Of a stretch of DNA of 34,827 nt, positions 27,410-34,827 are shown piece by piece. The stretch spans positions 1 through 34,827 of the forward strand of contig JADGOM010000214.1 of the NCBI GenBank assembly GCA_017882925.1, written 5' to 3'. The notes below the pieces were generated by a model. It had not been told where the DNA came from. It saw only the letters and a list, made by a program, of their open reading frames with translations, and made no database searches. The DNA is from Acidimicrobiia bacterium (GTDB lineage Bacteria > Actinomycetota > Acidimicrobiia > IMCC26256 > Chersky-534). Each line of letters opens with the position of its first letter. Positions within the stretch are counted from its first letter, which is position 1. A program made the translations under genes and the position numbers.

Positions 27410-28218
27410 CGTCGCCTCGCGTCGTCGCGGGGTCCGCCGGCGAGGAACGCCGCGACGTCACCGACCGTAGCGCCGGGTCGGAACTGCCACATCGCCCACG
27501 TCGCCCCGCGCGCCACGTGCGCGGCCACGTCGACCCCCGGCCCGGCCACGATCGCGACGTCGAAGCCGTCGAGGCTTCCCCGCTCGGTGCGCACGAGGTC
27601 GAGCACGCGCGCGAAGCCGTCGAGATCGAAGCCGATGGGGAAGACGCCGTCGTAGCGCGCCGCCCGCCGCACCGGGCGGGTCGCGTTGGTGGTCACCGCG
27701 AACCAGAGCGGGACGCGCGGTCGCTGCACCGGGCGGGGTAGGTAGCGCACGCCGTCGGCCCGGAAGTGGGCCCCGTCGTGGTGCACTTCCTCGCCCGACC
27801 AGAGCGCGTCGAGCAGGGCGGCGCCCTCGTCGAGGATGTCGCCGCGCTCGGAGGGATCGGTGATCTCACCGAAGCGCGAGAGCTCGCCGTAGGAGGCGAC
27901 CCCCAACCCCAGCCCGAGGGTCAGGCGCCCGCCCGAGAGATGGTCGAGGGTGACGGCTTCGCGCGCGACCTTCTGCGGGCGGCGGCGCGCGAGCGGGGTG
28001 ATCATCGGGCCGAGCCGGAGCGACGTGGTCGCGGTGGCGATCGCAGCCAACGCGATCCACGGGTCGGCGACCTCGGGGGGTTCGGTCGCCGCCCGCAGCA
28101 CGTGGTCCCAGAGGAAGATGCCATCCCAGCCCGCCGCCTCCGCGCCCGACGCCAGGTCCATCAACGCGCGGGGATCGGCGAGCTCGCCGTAGGGCGGCAG
28201 GAAGAGCGCGTGCTGCAT
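27406..28218 (-). CDS. LLM-class flavin-dependent oxidoreductase
   Basis: Start at MQHALFLPPYGELADPRALMDLASGAEAAGWDGIFLWDHV; TSLRLGPMITPLARRRPQKVAREAVTLDHLSGGRLTLGLGLG; 4-nt overlap with downstream gene. Confidence 0.92.
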   Translation of the reverse strand: MQHALFLPPYGELADPRALMDLASGAEAAGWDGIFLWDHVLRAATEPPEVADPWIALAAIATATTSLRLGPMITPLARRRPQKVAREAVTLDHLSGGRLTLGLGLGVASYGELSRFGEITDPSERGDILDEGAALLDALWSGEEVHHDGAHFRADGVRYLPRPVQRPRVPLWFAVTTNATRPVRRAARYDGVFPIGFDLDGFARVLDLVRTERGSLDGFDVAIVAGPGVDVAAHVARGATWAMWQFRPGATVGDVAAFLAGGPRDDARRR

Positions 28219-28262
28219 CGGCGCAGCGTAGGTGCGGCGGTCGCCCGGGCTGGGGGAATTGC

Positions 28263-28281
28263 AATAGGAACGGTTCTCATT
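28263..28281. promoter_or_regulatory. Zur/Fur-like operator palindrome AATAGGAACGGTTCTCATT
   Basis: Imperfect inverted repeat (7/9 per arm, central G), 16 nt upstream of the znuA-like ATG. Confidence 0.6.
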
Positions 28282-28297
28282 ATAGATTGCTGCCGAG

Positions 28298-29242
28298 ATG
28301 GTTGGCAGCGGGCGGAGCATCGGGGTCGCACCGTGGCGGGTGGTGGCGTGCGTGGGCGTGGCGGTGCTCGTCGGGGGACTGCTCGCGGGGTGCAGCACCG
28401 GCTCGCCGGTGGCCTCGGGCGGGCGGCTGCGGGTGGTGGCGGCCGAGAACTTCTGGGGGAGCATCGCGAGCCAGCTCGCGGGCGACCGGGCCGACGTCAC
28501 GAGCATCATCAGCAACCCGAGCACCGACCCGCACGACTACGAGCCCACCGCGCAGGACGCGCGGACCATCGCGTCGTCGGCTCTGGTCATCATGAACGGC
28601 GCGGGCTACGACGCGTGGGTGCAGAAGCTCGTCGACGCGAATCCCGACCCGGGCCGGCTCGTCCTCGACGTCGGGGATCTCGTCGGCGTGCCCACCGGCG
28701 GCAACCCGCACCAGTGGTACTCGCCCGCGTCGGTCGAGCAGTTCGTCCGGGCGACCACCGCCCGGTACCAGCGCCTCGATCCGCGCAACCGCGCCTACTA
28801 CGCGCGGCAGCGCCGGTGGTACGAGTCGACCGGCCTCCATACCTACCGCGACCTGATCGCGTCGATCCGCGCGCAGTACGCGGGCACGCCGATCGGCGCG
28901 TCGGAAAGCATCGTCGCGCCGCTCGCCTCGGCCCTCGGGTTGCAGCTGGAGACCCCCGGGTCGTTCCTCGACGCGGTCGCGGAAGGCAACGACCCCACCG
29001 CAGCCGACAAGGCGACGGTCGACGCGCAGGTGGCTGACCACGAGATCGAGGTGTTCGTGTACAACGCGCAGAACGCGACCCCGGACGTGAAGCGGCTGCT
29101 GGATGCGGCGAGGCGCGCGCACGTCCCGGTGTCGACGGTGACCGAGACCCTCACCCCGGCGGGCGCGACCTTCCAGGCCTGGCAGTCGCGCCAGCTCCGG
29201 CAGCTGCAGCGCGCGCTGGCCCGCGCGAAGGCCGCGACGTGA
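28298..29242 (+). CDS. znuA: Metal (Zn/Mn-type) ABC transporter substrate-binding lipoprotein
   Basis: Lipobox-like GGLLAGCS; DPHDYEPTAQDARTIASSALVIMNGAGYDAW; GGNPHQWYSP; first gene of an ABC operon. Confidence 0.88.
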   Translation: MVGSGRSIGVAPWRVVACVGVAVLVGGLLAGCSTGSPVASGGRLRVVAAENFWGSIASQLAGDRADVTSIISNPSTDPHDYEPTAQDARTIASSALVIMNGAGYDAWVQKLVDANPDPGRLVLDVGDLVGVPTGGNPHQWYSPASVEQFVRATTARYQRLDPRNRAYYARQRRWYESTGLHTYRDLIASIRAQYAGTPIGASESIVAPLASALGLQLETPGSFLDAVAEGNDPTAADKATVDAQVADHEIEVFVYNAQNATPDVKRLLDAARRAHVPVSTVTETLTPAGATFQAWQSRQLRQLQRALARAKAAT

Positions 29243-30078
29243 AGCGCGCGGCCGGGCCCGTCATCCGCCTGCGGGGGGCCGAGGTTCGGCTCGCGCACGC
29301 GACCGTGTGGCGCGACGTCGACCTCGAGGTGGGCGACGGGCAGTTCGTGGCCATCCTCGGGCCCAACGGGGTGGGCAAGTCGACCCTGCTCAAGGCTGTG
29401 CTCGGGCTCGTGCCCCTCGCGGCCGGGACCGCCGAGGTGCTCGGGCGCCCGGCCGGCGAGGCCAACCACGAGATCGGCTACCTGCCGCAGCGCCGGAGCT
29501 TCGACCCGTCGTTGCGGATCCGAGGCGTCGACATCGTGCGCCTCGGGCTCGACGGTGACCGTTGGGGCGTGCCGCGACCCGGGCGGGCGAGCCGGGACGC
29601 GCGCCGCCGGGTGGCCGGGCTCCTCGAGCTGGTCGGGGCCACGGCCTACGCCGGCCGCCCGATCGGGCAGTGCTCCGGCGGCGAGCAGCAGCGGTTGCTC
29701 ATCGCGCAGGCCCTGGCCCGGAAGCCCTCGCTGCTGCTGCTCGACGAGCCCCTTGACAGCCTCGACCTCCCCAATCAGGCGAGCGTCGCCGGGCTCGTCG
29801 ACCGCATCTGCCGCGACGAGGGCGTCACCGTGCTGATCGTCGCCCACGACGTGAATCCGATCCTCGGCTACCTCGACCACGTCGTGTACCTCGGCGGTGG
29901 CGGCGCGATCACCGGGGTTCCCGAGGAGGTCATCAACACCGAGAACCTCACCCGCCTCTACGGCGCGCCGATCGAGGTGCTCCGCACGTCGACCGGGCGC
30001 ATCGTGGTCGTGGGCCAGCCCGAGACGCCCACGTACCACCCCGATCTCGCCCACCACGAGCATCCGCATGGCCTCTGA
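29239..30078 (+). CDS. znuC: Metal ABC transporter ATP-binding protein
   Basis: Walker A GPNGVGKSTLL, QCSGGEQQRLLIAQAL signature, LLLLDEPLDSLDLPNQ Walker B. Confidence 0.92.
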   Translation: MKRAAGPVIRLRGAEVRLAHATVWRDVDLEVGDGQFVAILGPNGVGKSTLLKAVLGLVPLAAGTAEVLGRPAGEANHEIGYLPQRRSFDPSLRIRGVDIVRLGLDGDRWGVPRPGRASRDARRRVAGLLELVGATAYAGRPIGQCSGGEQQRLLIAQALARKPSLLLLDEPLDSLDLPNQASVAGLVDRICRDEGVTVLIVAHDVNPILGYLDHVVYLGGGGAITGVPEEVINTENLTRLYGAPIEVLRTSTGRIVVVGQPETPTYHPDLAHHEHPHGL

Positions 30079-30970
30079 CGTGACGCCGCAGCTCTCGTGG
30101 AACCTGGTGCACGACGTGCAGCAGCTGTTCGAGTTCCACTTCATGGTCAACGCGTTCCGCGCGGGGACGGTCGTGGCGGTCGTCGCCGCCGCGATCGGCT
30201 ACTTCATGGTGCTGCGCCAGCAGACCTTCGCGGGCCACACGCTCTCGGTCGTCGGCTTCCCCGGGGCGGCGGGCGCGATCTGGCTCGGTGTGAGCGCGAG
30301 CTACGGCTACTTCGCGTTCTGCATCGTGGCCGCGCTGCTGATCGCGGCGGTGCCCCACGGACGTGGACGCGCGTTCAGCGAGGAGTCGGCCGTCATCGGC
30401 ACGATCCAGGCGTTCGCGTTGGCGTGCGGCTTCCTGTTCGTGAGCCTGTACGCCGGCTTCCTCAACGGCATCGACTCGCTGCTGTTCGGCAGCTTCCTCG
30501 GGATCACCGACGCCCAGGTCGTCGCGCTGCTGGCGGTCGGGTGCGGTGCCCTCCTCGTGTTGGTCGTGATCGGCCGCCCCTTGCTGTTCGCGTCGATCGA
30601 CACCGACGTCGCCGCCGCGCGCGGCATCCCGGTGCGGGCGCTCTCGGTGGCGTTCCTCGTCGTGCTCGGCGTGGCCGTGGCCGAAGCGAGCCAGATCACC
30701 GGTTCCCTGCTCGTGTTCGCGCTGCTGGTCGTGCCGGCCGCGACCGCCCAGCGGCTCACGTCGAGGCCGGGTGTCGGGCTCGCGTGGTCGGTCGGGCTCG
30801 GGCTCCTGATCACCTGGCTGGGGCTGGGCATCAGCTACTACGCCGACTACCCGGTGGGGTTCTGGACGACGAGCGTCGCGTTCGCCGTCTACGTGGGCGT
30901 CCAGATCGCGACGCGCGCCACCGGGGCCCGGGCGGCGCGCCGGCGCCGGACGCTGGCGGCGGCTCCGTGA
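30068..30970 (+). CDS. znuB: Metal ABC transporter permease (ZnuB/ABC-3 family)
   Basis: GYFMVLRQQTFAGHTLSVVGFPGAAGAIWLG; multiple hydrophobic segments; overlaps ATPase gene. Confidence 0.9.
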   Translation: MASDVTPQLSWNLVHDVQQLFEFHFMVNAFRAGTVVAVVAAAIGYFMVLRQQTFAGHTLSVVGFPGAAGAIWLGVSASYGYFAFCIVAALLIAAVPHGRGRAFSEESAVIGTIQAFALACGFLFVSLYAGFLNGIDSLLFGSFLGITDAQVVALLAVGCGALLVLVVIGRPLLFASIDTDVAAARGIPVRALSVAFLVVLGVAVAEASQITGSLLVFALLVVPAATAQRLTSRPGVGLAWSVGLGLLITWLGLGISYYADYPVGFWTTSVAFAVYVGVQIATRATGARAARRRRTLAAAP

Positions 30971-31881
30971 CCGCGGCGCTCGTGCTCGCGGCCGGGTCGG
31001 GGATCGCCGACCTGTTCGCCCACCCGTTCATGCGCAACGCGCTGCTGGCCGGCACCGCGATCGCCGCCGCGAGCGGGCTCGTGGGCTATTTCGTCGTGTT
31101 GCGGAGCCAGGTCTTCAGCGGCGACGCGCTGAGCCACGTCGCGTTCGCGGGTGCGTTGGGCGCGTTGGCGTTCGGGGTCGACGCCCGCGTCGGCCTGTTC
31201 GCGGCGACGATCCTCGTCGGTCTGGGTCTCGGCGCGGTCGGGACGCGGGGGCGGCCCGACGACGTGGTCATCGGCACCGTGTTCACCTGGATCCTCGGCC
31301 TCGGCGTGCTGTTCCTCAGCATCTACACGACGTCGTCGAGCACCGGGAACGGCGCGGCCAACGTCAACGTGCTGTTCGGTTCGATCTTCGGATTGAGCAC
31401 CGGAGAGGCCGTCGCCGCGGCCCTCATCGGGGTCGCGCTGTGCGCGGCCGTGCTCGTGATCGCGCGCCCGCTGTTGTTCGCCAGCATCGACGAGGCGGTG
31501 GCGGCGGCGCGTGGCGTCCCGGTGCGCGCGCTCGGCATCGTGTTCCTCGGGCTCGTCGGCGTGTGCGCGGGGGAGGCGACCCAGGCCGTCGGCGCGTTGC
31601 TGCTCGTCGGGCTCATCGCGGCACCCGCCGGCGCCGCGCAGCGCCTGACGGACCGGCCGTGGCTCGGGCTCGGCCTGGCCGCGGTCCTGGCCGTGGCCGC
31701 GATGTGGATCGGCGTGCTCGTCGCCTACGTCGACGGCGACGTGCCACCGAGCTTCTCGATCATGGCCACCGCCGGCGCGATCTATCTCGGCGCCTACGCC
31801 GTCAGCCGGGTCCGTACCGCCCGGGCGGTTGCCCGGGTCGGCCGCGGCCCCGCGCATCGCACGTGGCCGGATCCCGCCTGA
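30967..31881 (+). CDS. Second metal ABC transporter permease (ZnuB/ABC-3 family)
   Basis: GLVGYFVVLRSQVFSGDALSHVAFAGALGALAFG; 4-nt overlap with first permease; paralogous to it. Confidence 0.9.
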   Translation: MTAALVLAAGSGIADLFAHPFMRNALLAGTAIAAASGLVGYFVVLRSQVFSGDALSHVAFAGALGALAFGVDARVGLFAATILVGLGLGAVGTRGRPDDVVIGTVFTWILGLGVLFLSIYTTSSSTGNGAANVNVLFGSIFGLSTGEAVAAALIGVALCAAVLVIARPLLFASIDEAVAAARGVPVRALGIVFLGLVGVCAGEATQAVGALLLVGLIAAPAGAAQRLTDRPWLGLGLAAVLAVAAMWIGVLVAYVDGDVPPSFSIMATAGAIYLGAYAVSRVRTARAVARVGRGPAHRTWPDPA

Positions 31882-31901
31882 CCGGCTCGGCGCCGGGGGG
31901 C

Positions 31902-31930
31902 TTGACGCTCGATAGTTACCGATATATCGT
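31902..31930 (+). promoter_or_regulatory. Putative promoter (TTGACG - 17 nt - TATCGT) overlapping the CGATATATCG palindrome (31920-31929)
   Basis: -35-like TTGACG at 31902 and AT-rich palindrome in the -10 zone, upstream of the PadR gene. Confidence 0.5.
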
Positions 31931-31938
31931 GACGGCAC

Positions 31939-31968
31939 ACGAACGGTACCGACACGAAGGGTACCGAC
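31939..31968 (+). repeat. Two tandem 15-bp units ACGAA(C/G)GGTACCGAC in the PadR leader
   Basis: ACGAACGGTACCGAC ACGAAGGGTACCGAC, one mismatch. Confidence 0.85.
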
Positions 31969-31981
31969 AGAAGGAGTTCCC

Positions 31982-32587
31982 ATGAATGCAGCAGACGAAG
32001 GCCGCCGGACACGCGGCCAGGGCAAGCGCCGGTTCGGCCCCGAGGGGCACGACGGCGAGCACGGTCACGAGGGCCACGGCGGCCACTTCGCCGGCGGTCG
32101 GGGCGGCGGCCGGGGGTTCGGCCGGGGTCCCGGTGGTCGCGGTGGTCGTGGTGGGCGCATGCGGCGCGGCGACATCCGCACCGCGGTGCTCCTCGTGCTG
32201 AGCGAGCAGGACGGCCACGGCTACGAGGTCATCCAGGCGCTCGAGGCCAAGACCGGCGGGGCCTGGCGCCCGAGCCCGGGCTCGGTCTACCCGACGCTCC
32301 AGATGCTCGAGGACACCGGGCTCGCCCGGTCCTCCGAGCGCGACGGCAAGCGGGTCTACTCGATCACCGAGGCCGGCCGGGCCGAGGCGCAGAAGCGGCT
32401 CGACGAGGCCGGCGGCCCACCGTGGGCCGACGCCGAACGCGGCGGAGGACTCCGGGGCGCGCTCATGCAGCTCGCCGCGGCCGCCCGCCAGGTGGGAGTG
32501 GCCGGCAACGAGCAGCAGGTGGAGCAGGCGGTGGCGATCGTCACCGATGCCCGCAAGCAGCTCTACCGGCTCCTCGCCGACGACTGA
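31982..32587 (+). CDS. PadR-family transcriptional regulator with His/Gly/Arg-rich N-terminal extension
   Basis: RRGDIRTAVLLVLSEQDGHGYEVIQALEAKTGGAWRPSPGSVYPTLQMLEDTGLARSSERDGKRVYSITEAG; AAGGAG ribosome-binding site. Confidence 0.94.
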   Translation: MNAADEGRRTRGQGKRRFGPEGHDGEHGHEGHGGHFAGGRGGGRGFGRGPGGRGGRGGRMRRGDIRTAVLLVLSEQDGHGYEVIQALEAKTGGAWRPSPGSVYPTLQMLEDTGLARSSERDGKRVYSITEAGRAEAQKRLDEAGGPPWADAERGGGLRGALMQLAAAARQVGVAGNEQQVEQAVAIVTDARKQLYRLLADD

Positions 32588-32702
32588 CGTCGACGACCGA
32601 CCGGGTCGCGACGGCCGCCGACGATCTGCGATCCGCAGGTTTCCGGCGGCGTTCGTCGTTGCGGGGCCGGTCGGCGCGCGCATCGGCTGCAGGGCCGCGC
32701 GA

Positions 32703-33254
32703 TCAGCCCGGCTTCTTGCGCCGGCGGGCCGCACGCGCCCGCCCGACGGCGCGCCCGGCCGCGCCGGGTGCCGCGCGGGAGGTCTTGCCCACGGCGGCGC
32801 CGAGCGCCCGGGCCGTCGCGTCGGCCGTCGACGGTCCGGCCGGCCTCGGCGCGGCCGCGGGCGGGGTCGGTGCCGCGCGCGGCCGGCGCACCGGGGCGAC
32901 CCAGCGGGTGTGCCAGTGCAGCCAACCGAGGGTGATCGCGCCGCCGACGCACAGCACGATCGCGACGGGGTCGGCGACGCCGAACCCGACGGGCGCGAGC
33001 AACAGCACCGCGACGACGAGCACGTCGAGCGTACGGTGCAGGAGGGGCGGGATCCAGCGGAACGCGCCGCACGGCGCGTCGGTGAGGGCGGCGAGCACGA
33101 CCACGAGCGCGCCCGCGGCGGCGAGCTGCGGCGCGTCGGTCGAGTGCACGCTCTGGAAGATCAGGACCAGCCCGATGGCGTACTCGAGCAGCTGATGCAT
33201 CCAGAGCGGCAGCCGGAGCGGGCCCTCGGCTTCGGGTGCTCCGGGTGGGTTCAC
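32703..33254 (-). CDS. Hypothetical membrane protein with basic, Ala/Pro-rich C-terminal tail
   Basis: Several hydrophobic segments (LLEYAIGLVLIFQSV, LAAAGALVVVLAAL, LDVLVVAVLLLAPVGFGVADPVAIVLCVGGAI) then RRKKPG end; GTG start overlaps preceding stop by 4 nt. Confidence 0.7.
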   Translation of the reverse strand: MNPPGAPEAEGPLRLPLWMHQLLEYAIGLVLIFQSVHSTDAPQLAAAGALVVVLAALTDAPCGAFRWIPPLLHRTLDVLVVAVLLLAPVGFGVADPVAIVLCVGGAITLGWLHWHTRWVAPVRRPRAAPTPPAAAPRPAGPSTADATARALGAAVGKTSRAAPGAAGRAVGRARAARRRKKPG

Positions 33255-33601
33255 GAGCGAAATTGTCGCACCCCGCTGCGGACCTGCACGACCAGGGTCA
33301 CCGCGCCGATCGTCCGCCGCAACGGGTTGACGCCGCGCACCACCTCGTCCGCGGCCCACGCGATCAGGGCGCCGGTGGCGAGGGCGCGGAGGGTCGCGTC
33401 GGCGGTCCCGCCCGACGACCGGGTGAACACCCGCAGGCCGCGCGCGGTGCTCGCCACGATCATCAGGGTGTTGGGCCGCTGGCCGATGACGATCCGGCCG
33501 GTCGTTCGGTCGCGCAGGAGCCAGTCGAGCGGGTTGCGATACCCCGTCGCCGGGGGTCCGGACCGATCGGCGTCGGTCCCCGTCGACGGGGCGACGGACA
33601 T
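33251..33601 (-). CDS. Small conserved-looking protein of unknown function
   Basis: MSVAPSTGTDADRSGPPATGYRNPLDWLLRDRTTGRIVIGQRPNTLMIV...; ATG overlaps the Dabb gene stop, stop overlaps the next gene start. Confidence 0.7.
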   Translation of the reverse strand: MSVAPSTGTDADRSGPPATGYRNPLDWLLRDRTTGRIVIGQRPNTLMIVASTARGLRVFTRSSGGTADATLRALATGALIAWAADEVVRGVNPLRRTIGAVTLVVQVRSGVRQFRS

Positions 33602-33894
33602 CACGCCTCGAAGCTGCAGATCGACCGGCGGGACACGAGCGGCTGCCACCGGCTGAGCACGAAGAGCTCGTGCGACTCGCTCGTGAGGTACTGGTTGAGT
33701 CCCTCGAGGCCGTCGAACTCGACCACGAACGCGTACTCGAACGTCTGGTCGCGCTCGCTGATGTTGCGCCCGAGCCGCCAGTGCCGCATCTGGGGGTAGA
33801 GCGACGGGAACGCGGCGAGCTCGGTGAGCAGGTTCTCCCGCACCTCGTCGGACACGTGGCTCCCGAGCGTGAAGGCAACCGAGTGGACGATCAA
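33601..33894 (-). CDS. Dabb family (stress-responsive alpha/beta-barrel) protein
   Basis: MIVHSVAFTLGSHVSDEVRENLLTELAAFPSLYPQMRHWRLGRNISERDQTFEYAFVVEFDGLEGLNQYLTSESHELF. Confidence 0.88.
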   Translation of the reverse strand: MIVHSVAFTLGSHVSDEVRENLLTELAAFPSLYPQMRHWRLGRNISERDQTFEYAFVVEFDGLEGLNQYLTSESHELFVLSRWQPLVSRRSICSFEA

Positions 33895-34115
33895 ACCAGT
33901 GCTCCTCCGTCAGGGGCCGAGGGCCTGTGTCCCCGAAGGACCGAAAGTAGCCCCCCCGGGCCGCGGGCGGAACGGAGGTTTCCGGGGGTCCAGTTGCGCG
34001 GGACGCGCGGGCGGGCGAAGAATGCGCCGCGCAGCCCGATGCTTCGCTGCCGTCGTCCGTCCGCACCAACCGCATCCAGCCCATCGGGCACACGCCCGAG
34101 ACGAGGAGTTCCACC

Positions 34116-34827
34116 GTGGAAGATGTCCTGCAGTACGCCGGCAAGCGTGTCGTCGTCACCGGTTGCGCCTCGGGGATGGGCGCAGCCGCCGCGCAGATCC
34201 TGGTCGACCTCGGAGCCGAGGTCATCGGTCTCGACGTGAAGCCGACCGAGGTCCCGGTCTCGAAGTTCATCCAGGTCGACCTCAAGGACCCGGCGTCGGT
34301 CGACGCCGCGGTCGCCGAGATCGGGGCGCCGGTGGACTCGCTGTTCAGCATCGCCGGCCTCCCCGGACCGCCGTTCTCCGACCTCGACACGGTGCTCGTC
34401 AACTTCGTCGGCGCCCGGCACCTGGTCGAGTCGCTCGTCCCGCTGATGCCCGAGGGCTCCTCGGTCGTGTGCGTCGCTTCCAACGCCGGGATGGGTTGGG
34501 AGCAGGCGCTCGAGACGCTGCTCCCGATCGCGCAGACCCCCGACTTCGCCGCGGGCAAGGCGTACCTCGAGGAGCACGCCGATCTCTACCCCGGCAACGG
34601 GTACGCGTTCTCGAAGCAGCTGGTCAACGCGTGGGTGGCGTGGCGGGCGCCGAGCCTGCTCACATCGCTCGGCATCCGGCTCAACAACACCAACCCCGGG
34701 CCCACGCAGACCGCGATGATGCCGCAGTTCGAAGCCGCCTCCGGCGCCGCGCTCATCGACGCGTTCGTCGGCCCGTCGAACCGCCGGTCGAGCGCCGAGG
34801 AGCAGGCGTGGCCGATGGTCTTCCTCA
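34116..34827 (+). CDS. SDR-family oxidoreductase (3-alpha-hydroxysteroid dehydrogenase/carbonyl reductase-like), 3' end outside window
   Basis: GTG with GAGGAG upstream; VEDVLQYAGKRVVVTGCASGMGAAAAQILVDLGAEVIGLDV...DSLFSIAGLPG...YAFSKQLVNAW; open to window end, absent from the ORF track because no stop is present. Confidence 0.88.
   Translation, partial: MEDVLQYAGKRVVVTGCASGMGAAAAQILVDLGAEVIGLDVKPTEVPVSKFIQVDLKDPASVDAAVAEIGAPVDSLFSIAGLPGPPFSDLDTVLVNFVGARHLVESLVPLMPEGSSVVCVASNAGMGWEQALETLLPIAQTPDFAAGKAYLEEHADLYPGNGYAFSKQLVNAWVAWRAPSLLTSLGIRLNNTNPGPTQTAMMPQFEAASGAALIDAFVGPSNRRSSAEEQAWPMVFL

Noticed and set aside
33937-33953. AGGACCGAAAGTAGCCC (reverse GGGCTACTTTCGGTCCT) upstream of the Dabb gene as a DosR/DevR-like box
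   Set aside because: Only loosely resembles the GGGACTWWAGTCCC palindrome; arms do not match well enough to call.
1-34827. CRISPR arrays, tRNA/rRNA genes, transposases, phage genes, toxin-antitoxin or defence systems
   Set aside because: Looked for by eye on both strands; no supporting repeats or protein motifs seen.

Overview
High-GC actinobacterial-type window made up almost entirely of acyl-CoA catabolism genes, plus a zinc/manganese-type ABC transporter operon. The catabolic part includes four AMP-dependent acyl-CoA synthetases, five acyl-CoA dehydrogenases (ACADs, including two paralogous large/small pairs), three family III CoA-transferase genes (one fused double-length, one an evident alpha-methylacyl-CoA racemase), a thiolase-fold/DUF35 pair, three SDR dehydrogenases, a MaoC-type hydratase, crotonyl-CoA carboxylase/reductase (Ccr), two luciferase-like flavin monooxygenases, an amidohydrolase, an isocitrate-lyase-family protein and a FadR/GntR regulator. 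The transporter part is a znuA-C-B-B operon behind a Zur-like palindrome, followed by a PadR regulator with a His-rich N-terminus and an unusual repeat-bearing leader. No rRNA, tRNA, CRISPR array or transposase was recognised. Most interesting signals outside the coding sequence: (1) an AT-rich CAATNATTG-like motif in five intergenic/promoter regions across 21 kb of the catabolic cluster, a candidate shared operator; (2) a perfect 41-bp palindrome and a 16-bp-stem hairpin at the two convergent gene ends; (3) a frameshifted, internally shortened gene remnant at 11805-11950; (4) phased GGTACCGAC repeats before the PadR gene. Everything was read by eye; no database search or alignment was run.
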